Shown: piece by piece, positions 6,084-11,305 of the stretch
How positions within the stretch are numbered: the first letter of the stretch is position 1
Layout of the letters: each line of letters begins with the position of its first letter
Assembly (NCBI GenBank): GCA_016206405.1
Contig: JACQRQ010000176.1
Span: 1-11,305, forward strand
Source of the DNA: Elusimicrobiota bacterium
Lineage (GTDB): Bacteria > Elusimicrobiota > Elusimicrobia > O2-12-FULL-59-9
Length of the DNA: 11,305 nt
Direction of reading: 5' to 3'
The notes under the pieces: generated by a model
Database searches by the model: none
Told to the model about the DNA's origin: nothing
What the model saw: only the letters and a program-made list of their open reading frames with translations
Made by a program: the position numbers and the translations under genes

Positions 6084-6112
6084 GGTCCAAAGCCCCAGAG
6101 GGACTTGGGCCC
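6084..6112 (+). terminator. Imperfect hairpin after the radical SAM gene
   Basis: Arms 6084-6096 and 6100-6112 pair at 10 of 13 positions around a 3-base loop, starting 10 bases after the stop. No T-run follows (AATAAC), so it may be a weak terminator or a 3'-end stabilising hairpin. Confidence 0.3.
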
Positions 6113-6148
6113 AATAACATCCCGCCGCTAGGCCTTTAGACTCTGCCG

Positions 6149-6177
6149 TGGAAAGCCCGCTCAGCCTATACTATCCT
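6149..6177 (+). promoter_or_regulatory. Predicted promoter of the secreted protein/protease pair
   Basis: TGGAAA (6149-6154), 17 bases, TATCCT (6172-6177) repeats the TTGAAA-N17-TATCCT layout used at 1091 and 4388. An overlapping TATACT (6167-6172) is a better -10 but has no matching -35; it would start transcription at 6179-6180, on the ATG. Either choice gives little or no leader, and no Shine-Dalgarno sequence precedes the gene. Confidence 0.45.
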
Positions 6178-6179
6178 TA

Positions 6180-7133
6180 ATGTCCGATATTACAATGAAG
6201 CCGCCTTCATGCTTGGCGCTGGTATTATTGCTGGTCGCTTTAATTCCGGCCGGCCGCGTTTTCGCGGAATTGTCGCCCGCCGCGGGAACCGTCCAAGAGG
6301 TGGAGCGGACCTTAAAAGAGATCCCGCGCGCCCTGGATTTGCTGCAAGGCTTTGAGGAAAATAAAGATATTCTGGTCTCGGCTGAAATCAGGGCGGTGGC
6401 GCTCCCAGACGGCATCCTCTCGATTTATCTCGCCGGCTTGAGCCCCGAAGACAAGGACGCGATTTTAGTCAACAGGACGGCCGTCAGCGCTATGCTCGAC
6501 GGGTTTAAAACAATTCAGGCGCAGAACGGCGGCTTAACGGCCGTTCGCGGAGCTCGCGGCACTGGAAGCGCCGGAGGCGCCGCTCCGGACATCCCCTATT
6601 TGACCGCCGTCCTTCTGGTTCCGTCGTTGATTGGAAGCAGCCAGCATGGAGCGCATAAGCGCGCCCTGTTGGAGGACGATTCCCACAACATGCCTCTGGT
6701 CATCGAGGATATGATCGTGTCCTACGCCCAATCCACTTTGGCTTACATGCAAATCCGGGAAATTCTCATGAAAGACGGCGCCTTGTCGCTCACCCGGCGG
6801 GTATTTCAATCCAGCGTGTACGATTCGCACGAAGCCTTGCTCAATTATTGGTCGGAGGGCTTCATCTCCTTTCAGATGAGCGTGTCCCAGTCCCTCAAAG
6901 CGTCCGGTTTGCTCTCCATTTACGACTCGGCGCAGGACATCAGCCGGCAAAACGAGCAAAGCACGCAGGAAACCATAGATTCCATGAGCGACCCGGAGGC
7001 CAAGCGCTTGCTCTCGTTTTATAACGAAAAGGGCCGCGACAAGCCTTTCGCCGTGGCGGACCCGGCGTATGTTCAAAAAGCCAAGGAGTTTTACAGGCGG
7101 CAATACATACGCCTGCAAAAAGCGCCCCGGTGA
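6180..7133 (+). CDS. Secreted protein of unknown function, partner of the downstream protease
   Basis: A 317-residue protein I do not recognise. A signal peptide is clear (MKPPSCLALVLLLVALIPAG, cut after RVFA); the second ATG at 6195 begins right at this segment and is an equally good start. The mature part is mainly helical, with a low-complexity Gly/Ala/Ser linker (about residues 121-136, RGARGTGSAGGAAP) dividing an acidic N-terminal part from a C-terminal part ending in a basic helix (YVQKAKEFYRRQYIRLQKAPR is the extreme C terminus). It has no cysteine in the mature chain that I can see and no catalytic motif. Its stop overlaps the GTG of the protease (GTGA, 7130-7133), so the two are made together. 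It could be an inhibitor, a chaperone or a substrate of the protease. Confidence 0.8.
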   Translation: MSDITMKPPSCLALVLLLVALIPAGRVFAELSPAAGTVQEVERTLKEIPRALDLLQGFEENKDILVSAEIRAVALPDGILSIYLAGLSPEDKDAILVNRTAVSAMLDGFKTIQAQNGGLTAVRGARGTGSAGGAAPDIPYLTAVLLVPSLIGSSQHGAHKRALLEDDSHNMPLVIEDMIVSYAQSTLAYMQIREILMKDGALSLTRRVFQSSVYDSHEALLNYWSEGFISFQMSVSQSLKASGLLSIYDSAQDISRQNEQSTQETIDSMSDPEAKRLLSFYNEKGRDKPFAVADPAYVQKAKEFYRRQYIRLQKAPR

Positions 7134-8956
7134 AACCCTCTAAGCTCATTTTTCTTTCCCTGATCCTCTGTCCGCTGCTGTGCGCCGGGGCCCGCGCGGA
7201 GGAAGCGCCCGCGTCATCCGCTTCTAAAGTGGTTCCCGAGGGGCTGCGCGAAATTTACGCGGCCGTCATCGGGCATCCCGACAGCCCGCTTCCCTATTTT
7301 CAGGACTCCCAAGGCATCATTTACGACAAGAGAGTTTCTCCGCCCAAACCCATCACCGAGATTCAGGCCAAGGACTTAAGATACAAGCTCAAGGGCCTGT
7401 GGTTGGCGACCCAAGGGGTTCCGCCCACTCTGACCAAAAAACACGCGGAAAGCGTGACCCCGCATCTCTATGACCCCGACGGGCATGTTTCGGCTTTGGG
7501 AAACGACCTTTTCATGAAAATGTTAGCCAACCGGGATTTGACGCCGCTCATCGCCCTGCAGGAGATGGCCGTCCAAATTCAAAAGAAGAACGACAGCCGC
7601 TTCCAGGCGCGCGGCGATCCTCACGGACCGCCTCCGGCGGCCAACGCTCTGGATTCCTTTTTCGATCAGGCCCGGCATCTGAAGGACAGCAACGCCTTGT
7701 TCGCCGAGCCAAACGCCTCCATTCCCGTGGACCTCTCTCAAACGCTTCCCTTCCAACTGCAGAGTTTCAAGAGGAGGACGTCCTCCAAACCGGCCAAAGC
7801 CGCTTTGGAATCCCTCATGGGCGGCTCCGGCGTCCCGATGATTTCCGCCGACATGGGCGAATTGATGCGGGAGATGGAGTCGAAGAAAACGGGCGGCGCG
7901 GACTGGCCCAAAGCCCTTGAAGCCGCCATCGGGGCCCTCCCGATGGGCGCGGAAATCCTCAATATGGGCGTTCATAAAATGTGGGCCGCGGGCTACACGG
8001 GCAAGAATGTGAAGATCGCCTTGATCGACGAGGATTTTCCGGATAGGGTCCAGCCCCTTCTTAGAAACGTCGTTTTGGAAAAGATCCAGGGCCAATCCGA
8101 GGGCGTGGGCGAGCACGCGACGCATTTGGCGGGGATACTTATGTCGGTCGCTCCCGGCGCCGAAATACTGGCCTACTCCAAGCGCCTGCCGGAGGGCTTG
8201 GCCGACGTCGCGCAGAACGTGGATTTAAGGTCGGGCGATCCGGCTATGGCCTCGGCCGTCTCCTTCGCTATCCACCGGCGCTTTATCGCCGGCCTCATGG
8301 AGGACGCTCACCGCAAGGGGGCGCGCATCATCAGCGTCAGCATGGAAATCCGCGGGGCCGAAAACCCGGAGGAAGACCCGATTTTGCAGACGATTGACAA
8401 GCTGAGCCGCGCGGGCGTCGCGTTTATCATCGGCGCCGGAAACAGCGTCATGGAGAGCCATGGAGGCGATCGCGACATCGCCTACAATAACGCCGCCGCC
8501 AGGGCCGGCAACTCCCTGACCGCCCATCCGGACGTCATCCGCGTCGGGAATCTGGATTCGCAAATGCGCGCCCATCCCACGTCGTTTGCCGGCGACGTCT
8601 ACGCCCCCGGCGCCCAAATTCTCTCCACGCTGCCGACGTCCAGGGCTTTTGAGGAAAACCTGATTCAAGGTTTGCGGCCTCCGTTTGAGGGCCGCTACGG
8701 GCCGATGACGGGAACGTCCATGGCCGCGCCGTTTGTGGCCGCGGTCGCCGCCTGCCTATTGGAGGCGGCGCCGAGTGCGACTCCGGCGCAGCTCAAAGAA
8801 GCCCTGATTTCCTCGGCCGCCAGCCACAGCCAAAAAATTGAATTTTTATACGCGGACCCGATAAGCCGGAGCGCCGTCCAGCTTCAAGAAGAAATCCGCT
8901 GGAAATCCGTCAACCCGGCGGATGCCCTGCAAGCCCTTCAAAAAAACCTTCACTAA
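7130..8956 (+). CDS. Secreted subtilisin-like serine protease (S8 family)
   Basis: A 608-residue exported protease. The signal peptide (VKPSKLIFLSLILCPLLCAG) is cut near ARAEE. Residues 25-270 match nothing I know and probably act as a propeptide or substrate-binding region. The subtilase domain spans about 280-580: Asp300 in KIALIDEDFPD, His329 in GEHATHLAGI, oxyanion Asn438 in IIGAGNS, and Ser530 in GTSMAAPFVAA. The triad is complete, but the contexts differ from the usual D-S/T-G and HGTH (here D-E-D and HATH). APGAQILSTLP (about 494) is also typical of the family. The GTG start overlaps the preceding stop by 4 bp without a ribosome binding site, pointing to termination-reinitiation. The gene ends 4 bp into the convergent RNase H gene, with no terminator between them. 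Confidence 0.92.
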   Translation: MKPSKLIFLSLILCPLLCAGARAEEAPASSASKVVPEGLREIYAAVIGHPDSPLPYFQDSQGIIYDKRVSPPKPITEIQAKDLRYKLKGLWLATQGVPPTLTKKHAESVTPHLYDPDGHVSALGNDLFMKMLANRDLTPLIALQEMAVQIQKKNDSRFQARGDPHGPPPAANALDSFFDQARHLKDSNALFAEPNASIPVDLSQTLPFQLQSFKRRTSSKPAKAALESLMGGSGVPMISADMGELMREMESKKTGGADWPKALEAAIGALPMGAEILNMGVHKMWAAGYTGKNVKIALIDEDFPDRVQPLLRNVVLEKIQGQSEGVGEHATHLAGILMSVAPGAEILAYSKRLPEGLADVAQNVDLRSGDPAMASAVSFAIHRRFIAGLMEDAHRKGARIISVSMEIRGAENPEEDPILQTIDKLSRAGVAFIIGAGNSVMESHGGDRDIAYNNAAARAGNSLTAHPDVIRVGNLDSQMRAHPTSFAGDVYAPGAQILSTLPTSRAFEENLIQGLRPPFEGRYGPMTGTSMAAPFVAAVAACLLEAAPSATPAQLKEALISSAASHSQKIEFLYADPISRSAVQLQEEIRWKSVNPADALQALQKNLH

Positions 8957-9363
8957 AGAACGTCCATCCTGGTTTTGACGGCGAGGTTGGCCAGGCGGTC
9001 GGCTTCCTTGTTTTGCTCGCGGGGGATGTGGGAAAAAATGATTCTTAAGAATTGGCGCGCCTCGTCTTTGCAGGCTTTCCACAACTCCTTGAGCGCGGGA
9101 TTTTTTATTTTGTACTCGCCGTTGAATTGCCTCACCAAAAGCTGCGAATCCGAGTAAACATAGAGCGTGCGCGCGTTGAGCTTCTGCGCGGCCTTCAAAG
9201 CGTAGAGCAGCGCCGTGTACTCGGCCACGTTGTTGGTGCAGTGGGGGATGAATTTGTGAAATTTCTTGAGCGGCAGGCGCTGGTGGTCCTCCACGTAGAT
9301 GCCGATGCCGCCGGGACCGGGGTTGCCTTTGGCGGCCCCATCGATGAAGATATGCAGGATCAT
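8953..9363 (-). CDS. rnhA: Ribonuclease HI
   Basis: A 136-residue enzyme that cuts RNA in RNA/DNA hybrids, used in primer and R-loop removal. It opens MILHIFIDGAAKGNPGPGGI. The catalytic acids are D8, E48 (NNVAEYTAL), D72 (YSDSQLLVRQ) and D122 (NKEADRLAN), and H112 lies in SHIPREQN. It is the short form lacking the basic protrusion of the E. coli enzyme, closer to the YpeP/archaeal-type enzymes. The ATG is 4 bases after the stop of the zinc-ribbon gene with no clear ribosome binding site, so it is probably translated by coupling. Its stop overlaps that of the convergent protease. Confidence 0.93.
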   Translation of the reverse strand: MILHIFIDGAAKGNPGPGGIGIYVEDHQRLPLKKFHKFIPHCTNNVAEYTALLYALKAAQKLNARTLYVYSDSQLLVRQFNGEYKIKNPALKELWKACKDEARQFLRIIFSHIPREQNKEADRLANLAVKTRMDVL

Positions 9364-9367
9364 CAGG

Positions 9368-10120
9368 TCAGGCGTTGTTTTGCGAGGCGGGGGAGGCGTG
9401 ATGGGAGTCCGCCTTGTAGAGAATTCTCTGGCAGCTTTCGCACTGGACGATTCTTTCGGCGCGGATCACGTCGATGATGATCTGTTGGGGCAAGGTCATC
9501 CCGCAGCCGCCGCAGCTTCCGCCGCTGACGGCGACGATGGCCACCCCGTGCTTTCTTTTGCGCAGATTCTCGTAGTGCTGCAGCACCTCTTCCGGTATTT
9601 CGGCGGTTTTTCCGCGCCGCACTTCGCTTTGGGCGGCGAAGTCCCGCTCCAGGCCTTTCTTTTGTTCTTCCAGATCGAGGATTTTTTTGCCGCAATCGGC
9701 TTCCAGGTCCTTGAGCGATTGCTTGATCTTTTTTTCTTCCTCTCCCAAAGCGTCGATGTCCTCCATCAAATTCAAAATGCCGTCCTCGCAGACGCTGACG
9801 GCGTCTTTGGCCTTGGCGATTTCGCTCATCAGGGCCTTGTAGGCGTTGTTGGATTTGATCTGGTTTAATTCCTTTTCATGTTTCTTTATGTCCGCTTCTT
9901 TATCGGCCATTTCGATTTCTTTTTCCTTTTTATTGGCTTGGACCTTCAAGAAGCGCTGGTGCAGCTCATCCAGTTGAAGTTTCGCGGTGGCTAGGGTCGC
10001 GCGGATGGCCTCGATGGCGGTTGGAATGTGGTCGATTTTCTGCTGCAACTGGTCTAATTGCTTGTCCTGCGTTTGAAGGGCGAAAAGGGCGGTTAAATCG
10101 GATTTGCTGTTGCTTGCCAC
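9368..10120 (-). CDS. C4-type zinc-ribbon coiled-coil protein (DUF164/zf-RING_7)
   Basis: A 250-residue protein. Residues about 10-195 form a long charged coiled coil (LFALQTQDKQLDQLQQKI, ELNQIKSNNAYKALMSEI), and the C terminus carries a four-cysteine zinc ribbon: C203-GG-C206-GMTLPQQ and C227-ES-C230-QRILY. This is the usual architecture of COG1579 proteins, thought to bind nucleic acid or act as scaffolds. I recall them often encoded beside RNase H and Nif3-like genes, as RNase H is here. I chose the GTG at 10120 (VASNSKSDLTAL): the upstream extension to a TTG at 10171 does not look like the family and overlaps the promoter. No Shine-Dalgarno sequence is seen. Confidence 0.85.
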   Translation of the reverse strand: MASNSKSDLTALFALQTQDKQLDQLQQKIDHIPTAIEAIRATLATAKLQLDELHQRFLKVQANKKEKEIEMADKEADIKKHEKELNQIKSNNAYKALMSEIAKAKDAVSVCEDGILNLMEDIDALGEEEKKIKQSLKDLEADCGKKILDLEEQKKGLERDFAAQSEVRRGKTAEIPEEVLQHYENLRKRKHGVAIVAVSGGSCGGCGMTLPQQIIIDVIRAERIVQCESCQRILYKADSHHASPASQNNA

Positions 10121-10130
10121 GGCTTTTTCT

Positions 10131-10159
10131 ACTTTACATAATAAGGGCCTGGCAAACAA
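10131..10159 (-). promoter_or_regulatory. Predicted promoter of the zinc-ribbon/rnhA pair
   Basis: On the minus strand, TTGTTT (10159-10154), 17 bases, TAAAGT (10136-10131). Transcription would begin near 10124, only about 4 bases before the GTG. An inverted repeat (10144-10185) has one arm in the spacer and places the -35 in its loop. Confidence 0.4.
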
Positions 10160-10185
10160 TATCTGAATCAATTTTGACAGGCCCT
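10144..10185. repeat. Inverted repeat between the nucleotidyltransferase and zinc-ribbon genes
   Basis: AGGGCCTG (10144-10151) and CAGGCCCT (10178-10185) pair perfectly around 26 bases. Read on the minus strand it lies just after the nucleotidyltransferase stop and is followed by TATTAT, so it may act as a weak terminator. Its position around the -35 of the next promoter would also suit an operator. Confidence 0.5.
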
Positions 10186-10191
10186 AAGCCC

Positions 10192-10902
10192 CTATAAATC
10201 AAATTTGGGCTTTTGGAGGTTGATTTCGCGGTAGCGCTCGCCGGTGCCGATGTCGAATAGAAGCTCGGAGGTTCTGTAGCCCATGATGGGGACATGCTTT
10301 TTGAGCATCCGGGGGAATATGTCGCGGCCGAAGTCGGAGGGGCCTTTCTCGGGGATGTGTTGGAATATGGCCGGCCGCAAGACCCATACCGCGGCGCAGG
10401 CCAGGTTCTCGAAATCGTGCCCGTGCTTGGGCTTTCCGGGCAGGGCCGTCACGCGATTGTCCTTGTCGAGCACCGCCAAGTCGCTGTCATAGGGGTGTTC
10501 GGAGGGTCTGACGACCAACGTGGCGGCATGCGGGTGGGAAGCGTGGAATTTGAGAAGCGCCTTCAGGTCCATGTCGATGTAAAGGTCGCCGTAAACGATG
10601 AGGAAATCTTCGTCGAGAACGCCCTCAAGCTGTTTGACCGCCCCGGCGGTGCCCAGGGGCTCGTCCTCGATGGAGTAGCTCAGAGCCATGCCCCATTTGT
10701 CCCCGTCTCCGAAATAGCGCCGCACCTGCTCGTGCCGGTAGCCGAGGCAGAGCATCGCCTCCGACAAGCCGTATCTTTTGAGCCATTTAAGGAGATGCTC
10801 CAGGAGAGGCTTGCCCCATATTTCGAGCATGGGTTTGGGCCGGTCATCCGTCAATGGCCGGAGCCGCTCGCCCCGCCCGCCGCCTAAGATGATTGCCTTC
10901 AT
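10192..10902 (-). CDS. NDP-sugar nucleotidyltransferase (heptose/mannose-1-phosphate guanylyltransferase type)
   Basis: A 236-residue cytosolic enzyme that would activate a sugar-1-phosphate with an NTP, releasing pyrophosphate. The signature GGGRGERLRPLTDDRPKPM (residues 7-25) binds the nucleotide, EDEPLGTAGA (79-88) contacts base and sugar, and YGDLYID (104-110) carries a metal-binding Asp. PSDFGRDIFPRMLKK and FDIGTGERY near the end resemble HddC-like heptose or mannose guanylyltransferases more than RmlA. It is a single-domain form without the acyltransferase of GlmU. An in-frame ATG at 10938 is rejected: MKAIILGGG is the family start, and the promoter -10 sits 7 bases before it. Sugar and nucleotide cannot be fixed from sequence, and no other glycan genes are in view. 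Confidence 0.88.
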   Translation of the reverse strand: MKAIILGGGRGERLRPLTDDRPKPMLEIWGKPLLEHLLKWLKRYGLSEAMLCLGYRHEQVRRYFGDGDKWGMALSYSIEDEPLGTAGAVKQLEGVLDEDFLIVYGDLYIDMDLKALLKFHASHPHAATLVVRPSEHPYDSDLAVLDKDNRVTALPGKPKHGHDFENLACAAVWVLRPAIFQHIPEKGPSDFGRDIFPRMLKKHVPIMGYRTSELLFDIGTGERYREINLQKPKFDL

Positions 10903-10909
10903 GGCGACC

Positions 10910-10938
10910 AGTATACTTTTTTGATTTTGCGTTGACAA
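10910..10938 (-). promoter_or_regulatory. Strong sigma70-type promoter with leaderless geometry
   Basis: On the minus strand, TTGTCA (10938-10933), exactly 17 bases, TATACT (10915-10910). The expected start, about 10903, is next to the ATG (10902-10900). There is no room for, and no sign of, a Shine-Dalgarno sequence. Confidence 0.65.
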
Positions 10939-10963
10939 AACTCCCCATTAAACGCAATATATG
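10932..10963 (+). promoter_or_regulatory. Possible divergent promoter toward the membrane protein gene
   Basis: TTGACA (10932-10937) is a consensus -35 but the nearest -10-like words, ATATAT (10957) and TATATG (10958), lie 19-20 bases away, longer than ideal. The box overlaps the -35 of the opposite promoter, so the two would compete for polymerase. It would leave a leader of about 110 bases. Confidence 0.3.
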
Positions 10964-11078
10964 AGGGGTTTCGTATATTTATCGAGTCCAGGGCATGCGC
11001 TCGCAGGCACGGCGAGGGATCGCGGCGTCTGTGGACAAATTGGCCACGGCCTCGACTCGCGGTCCGGAGGAGGAATTC

Positions 11079-11305
11079 ATGTGGTTTAAAATCATCAGCT
11101 ATGTCATCGGCGCGCTGTTTTTGTCCAAGGCATTGATCGCCATCGTCTACCACACCCGCTTCTATGCCTGGCTCCGGAGGCAGTGTTTGTCGGAGTCTTT
11201 CCCTCCCGCCCTGGCGGCCTTGGTTTTGGATACAGCGGTGTTGGCGGTCGTCACGTGGTATGCCGCGATTTTTCACTATGCCCCCTTCGGCTGGTTTCTG
11301 ACGGC
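11079..11305 (+). CDS. Membrane protein of unknown function, 3' end cut by window
   Basis: An ATG at 11079 follows a near-ideal ribosome binding site, GGAGGAGG (11066-11073), and the frame is open for 75 codons to the window end. The product starts MWFKIISYVIGALFLSKALI and contains at least two hydrophobic helices: about residues 5-24, and about 46-67 (ALAALVLDTAVLAVVTWYAA), joined by a basic loop (YHTRFYAWLRRQ). It is an inner-membrane protein by this pattern. I do not recognise the family; the visible part is too short and too generic. Confidence 0.75.
   Translation, partial: MWFKIISYVIGALFLSKALIAIVYHTRFYAWLRRQCLSESFPPALAALVLDTAVLAVVTWYAAIFHYAPFGWFLT

Noticed and set aside
9299..9868. Plus-strand open frame of 189 codons across rnhA and the zinc-ribbon gene
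   Set aside because: It crosses the boundary of two real minus-strand genes, and the F/L-rich product reflects the complement of Lys/Glu-rich coiled-coil codons.
10121..10171. TTG start 51 bases upstream for the zinc-ribbon protein
   Set aside because: The extra residues (MIQILFARPLLCKVEKA) do not fit the family start and would cover the predicted promoter and inverted repeat.
10294..10887. Plus-strand open frame of 197 codons opposite the nucleotidyltransferase
   Set aside because: The minus-strand protein has unmistakable nucleotidyltransferase motifs; the plus-strand product looks like nothing.

Overview
This is an 11.3 kb window of a GC-rich bacterial chromosome. It has no rRNA, tRNA, CRISPR array or insertion sequence that I can see. 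The organism is probably diderm (Gram-negative-like): the largest gene ends in what looks like an outer-membrane beta-barrel with a C-terminal phenylalanine, and three genes encode exported proteins. The mix of genes (a cobalamin-binding radical SAM enzyme, a C4 zinc-ribbon protein next to RNase HI, a heptose/mannose-type nucleotidyltransferase) resembles environmental lineages such as Elusimicrobiota or Omnitrophota. That placement is a weak inference, not something the sequence proves.

Layout. (1) 1-660, minus strand: a toxin-antitoxin pair. A Phd/YefM-type antitoxin overlaps a PIN-domain toxin cut by the window edge; a 7-bp inverted repeat sits at the likely transcription start. (2) 651-1125: a gene-poor stretch holding a remnant of a winged-helix protein, a cluster of inverted repeats, and one copy of a 59-bp direct repeat. 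(3) 1126-4020, plus: a 964-residue exported protein, a 5'-nucleotidase-like region that seems to have lost its metal ligands, fused to a C-terminal beta-barrel. A terminator hairpin overlaps its end. (4) 4070-4372, plus: a small membrane-anchored zinc-ribbon protein whose first codons make up the second copy of the direct repeat. (5) 4458-6074, plus: a B12-binding radical SAM enzyme with its own promoter and a good ribosome binding site. (6) 6180-8956, plus: a translationally coupled pair, an unknown secreted protein and a secreted subtilisin-like protease. (7) 10902-8953, minus: an NDP-sugar nucleotidyltransferase, then a C4 zinc-ribbon coiled-coil protein and RNase HI. This cluster converges on the protease gene with a 4-bp overlap of stop codons. 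(8) 11079-11305, plus: the start of a membrane protein, divergent from (7).

The main threads worth following are the pseudo-enzyme/beta-barrel fusion bounded by a direct repeat, the protease plus its unknown secreted partner, and a promoter theme. Several genes lack a Shine-Dalgarno sequence and have a -10 box about 7 bases before the start codon, which predicts leaderless mRNAs; others in the same window have leaders and good ribosome binding sites.
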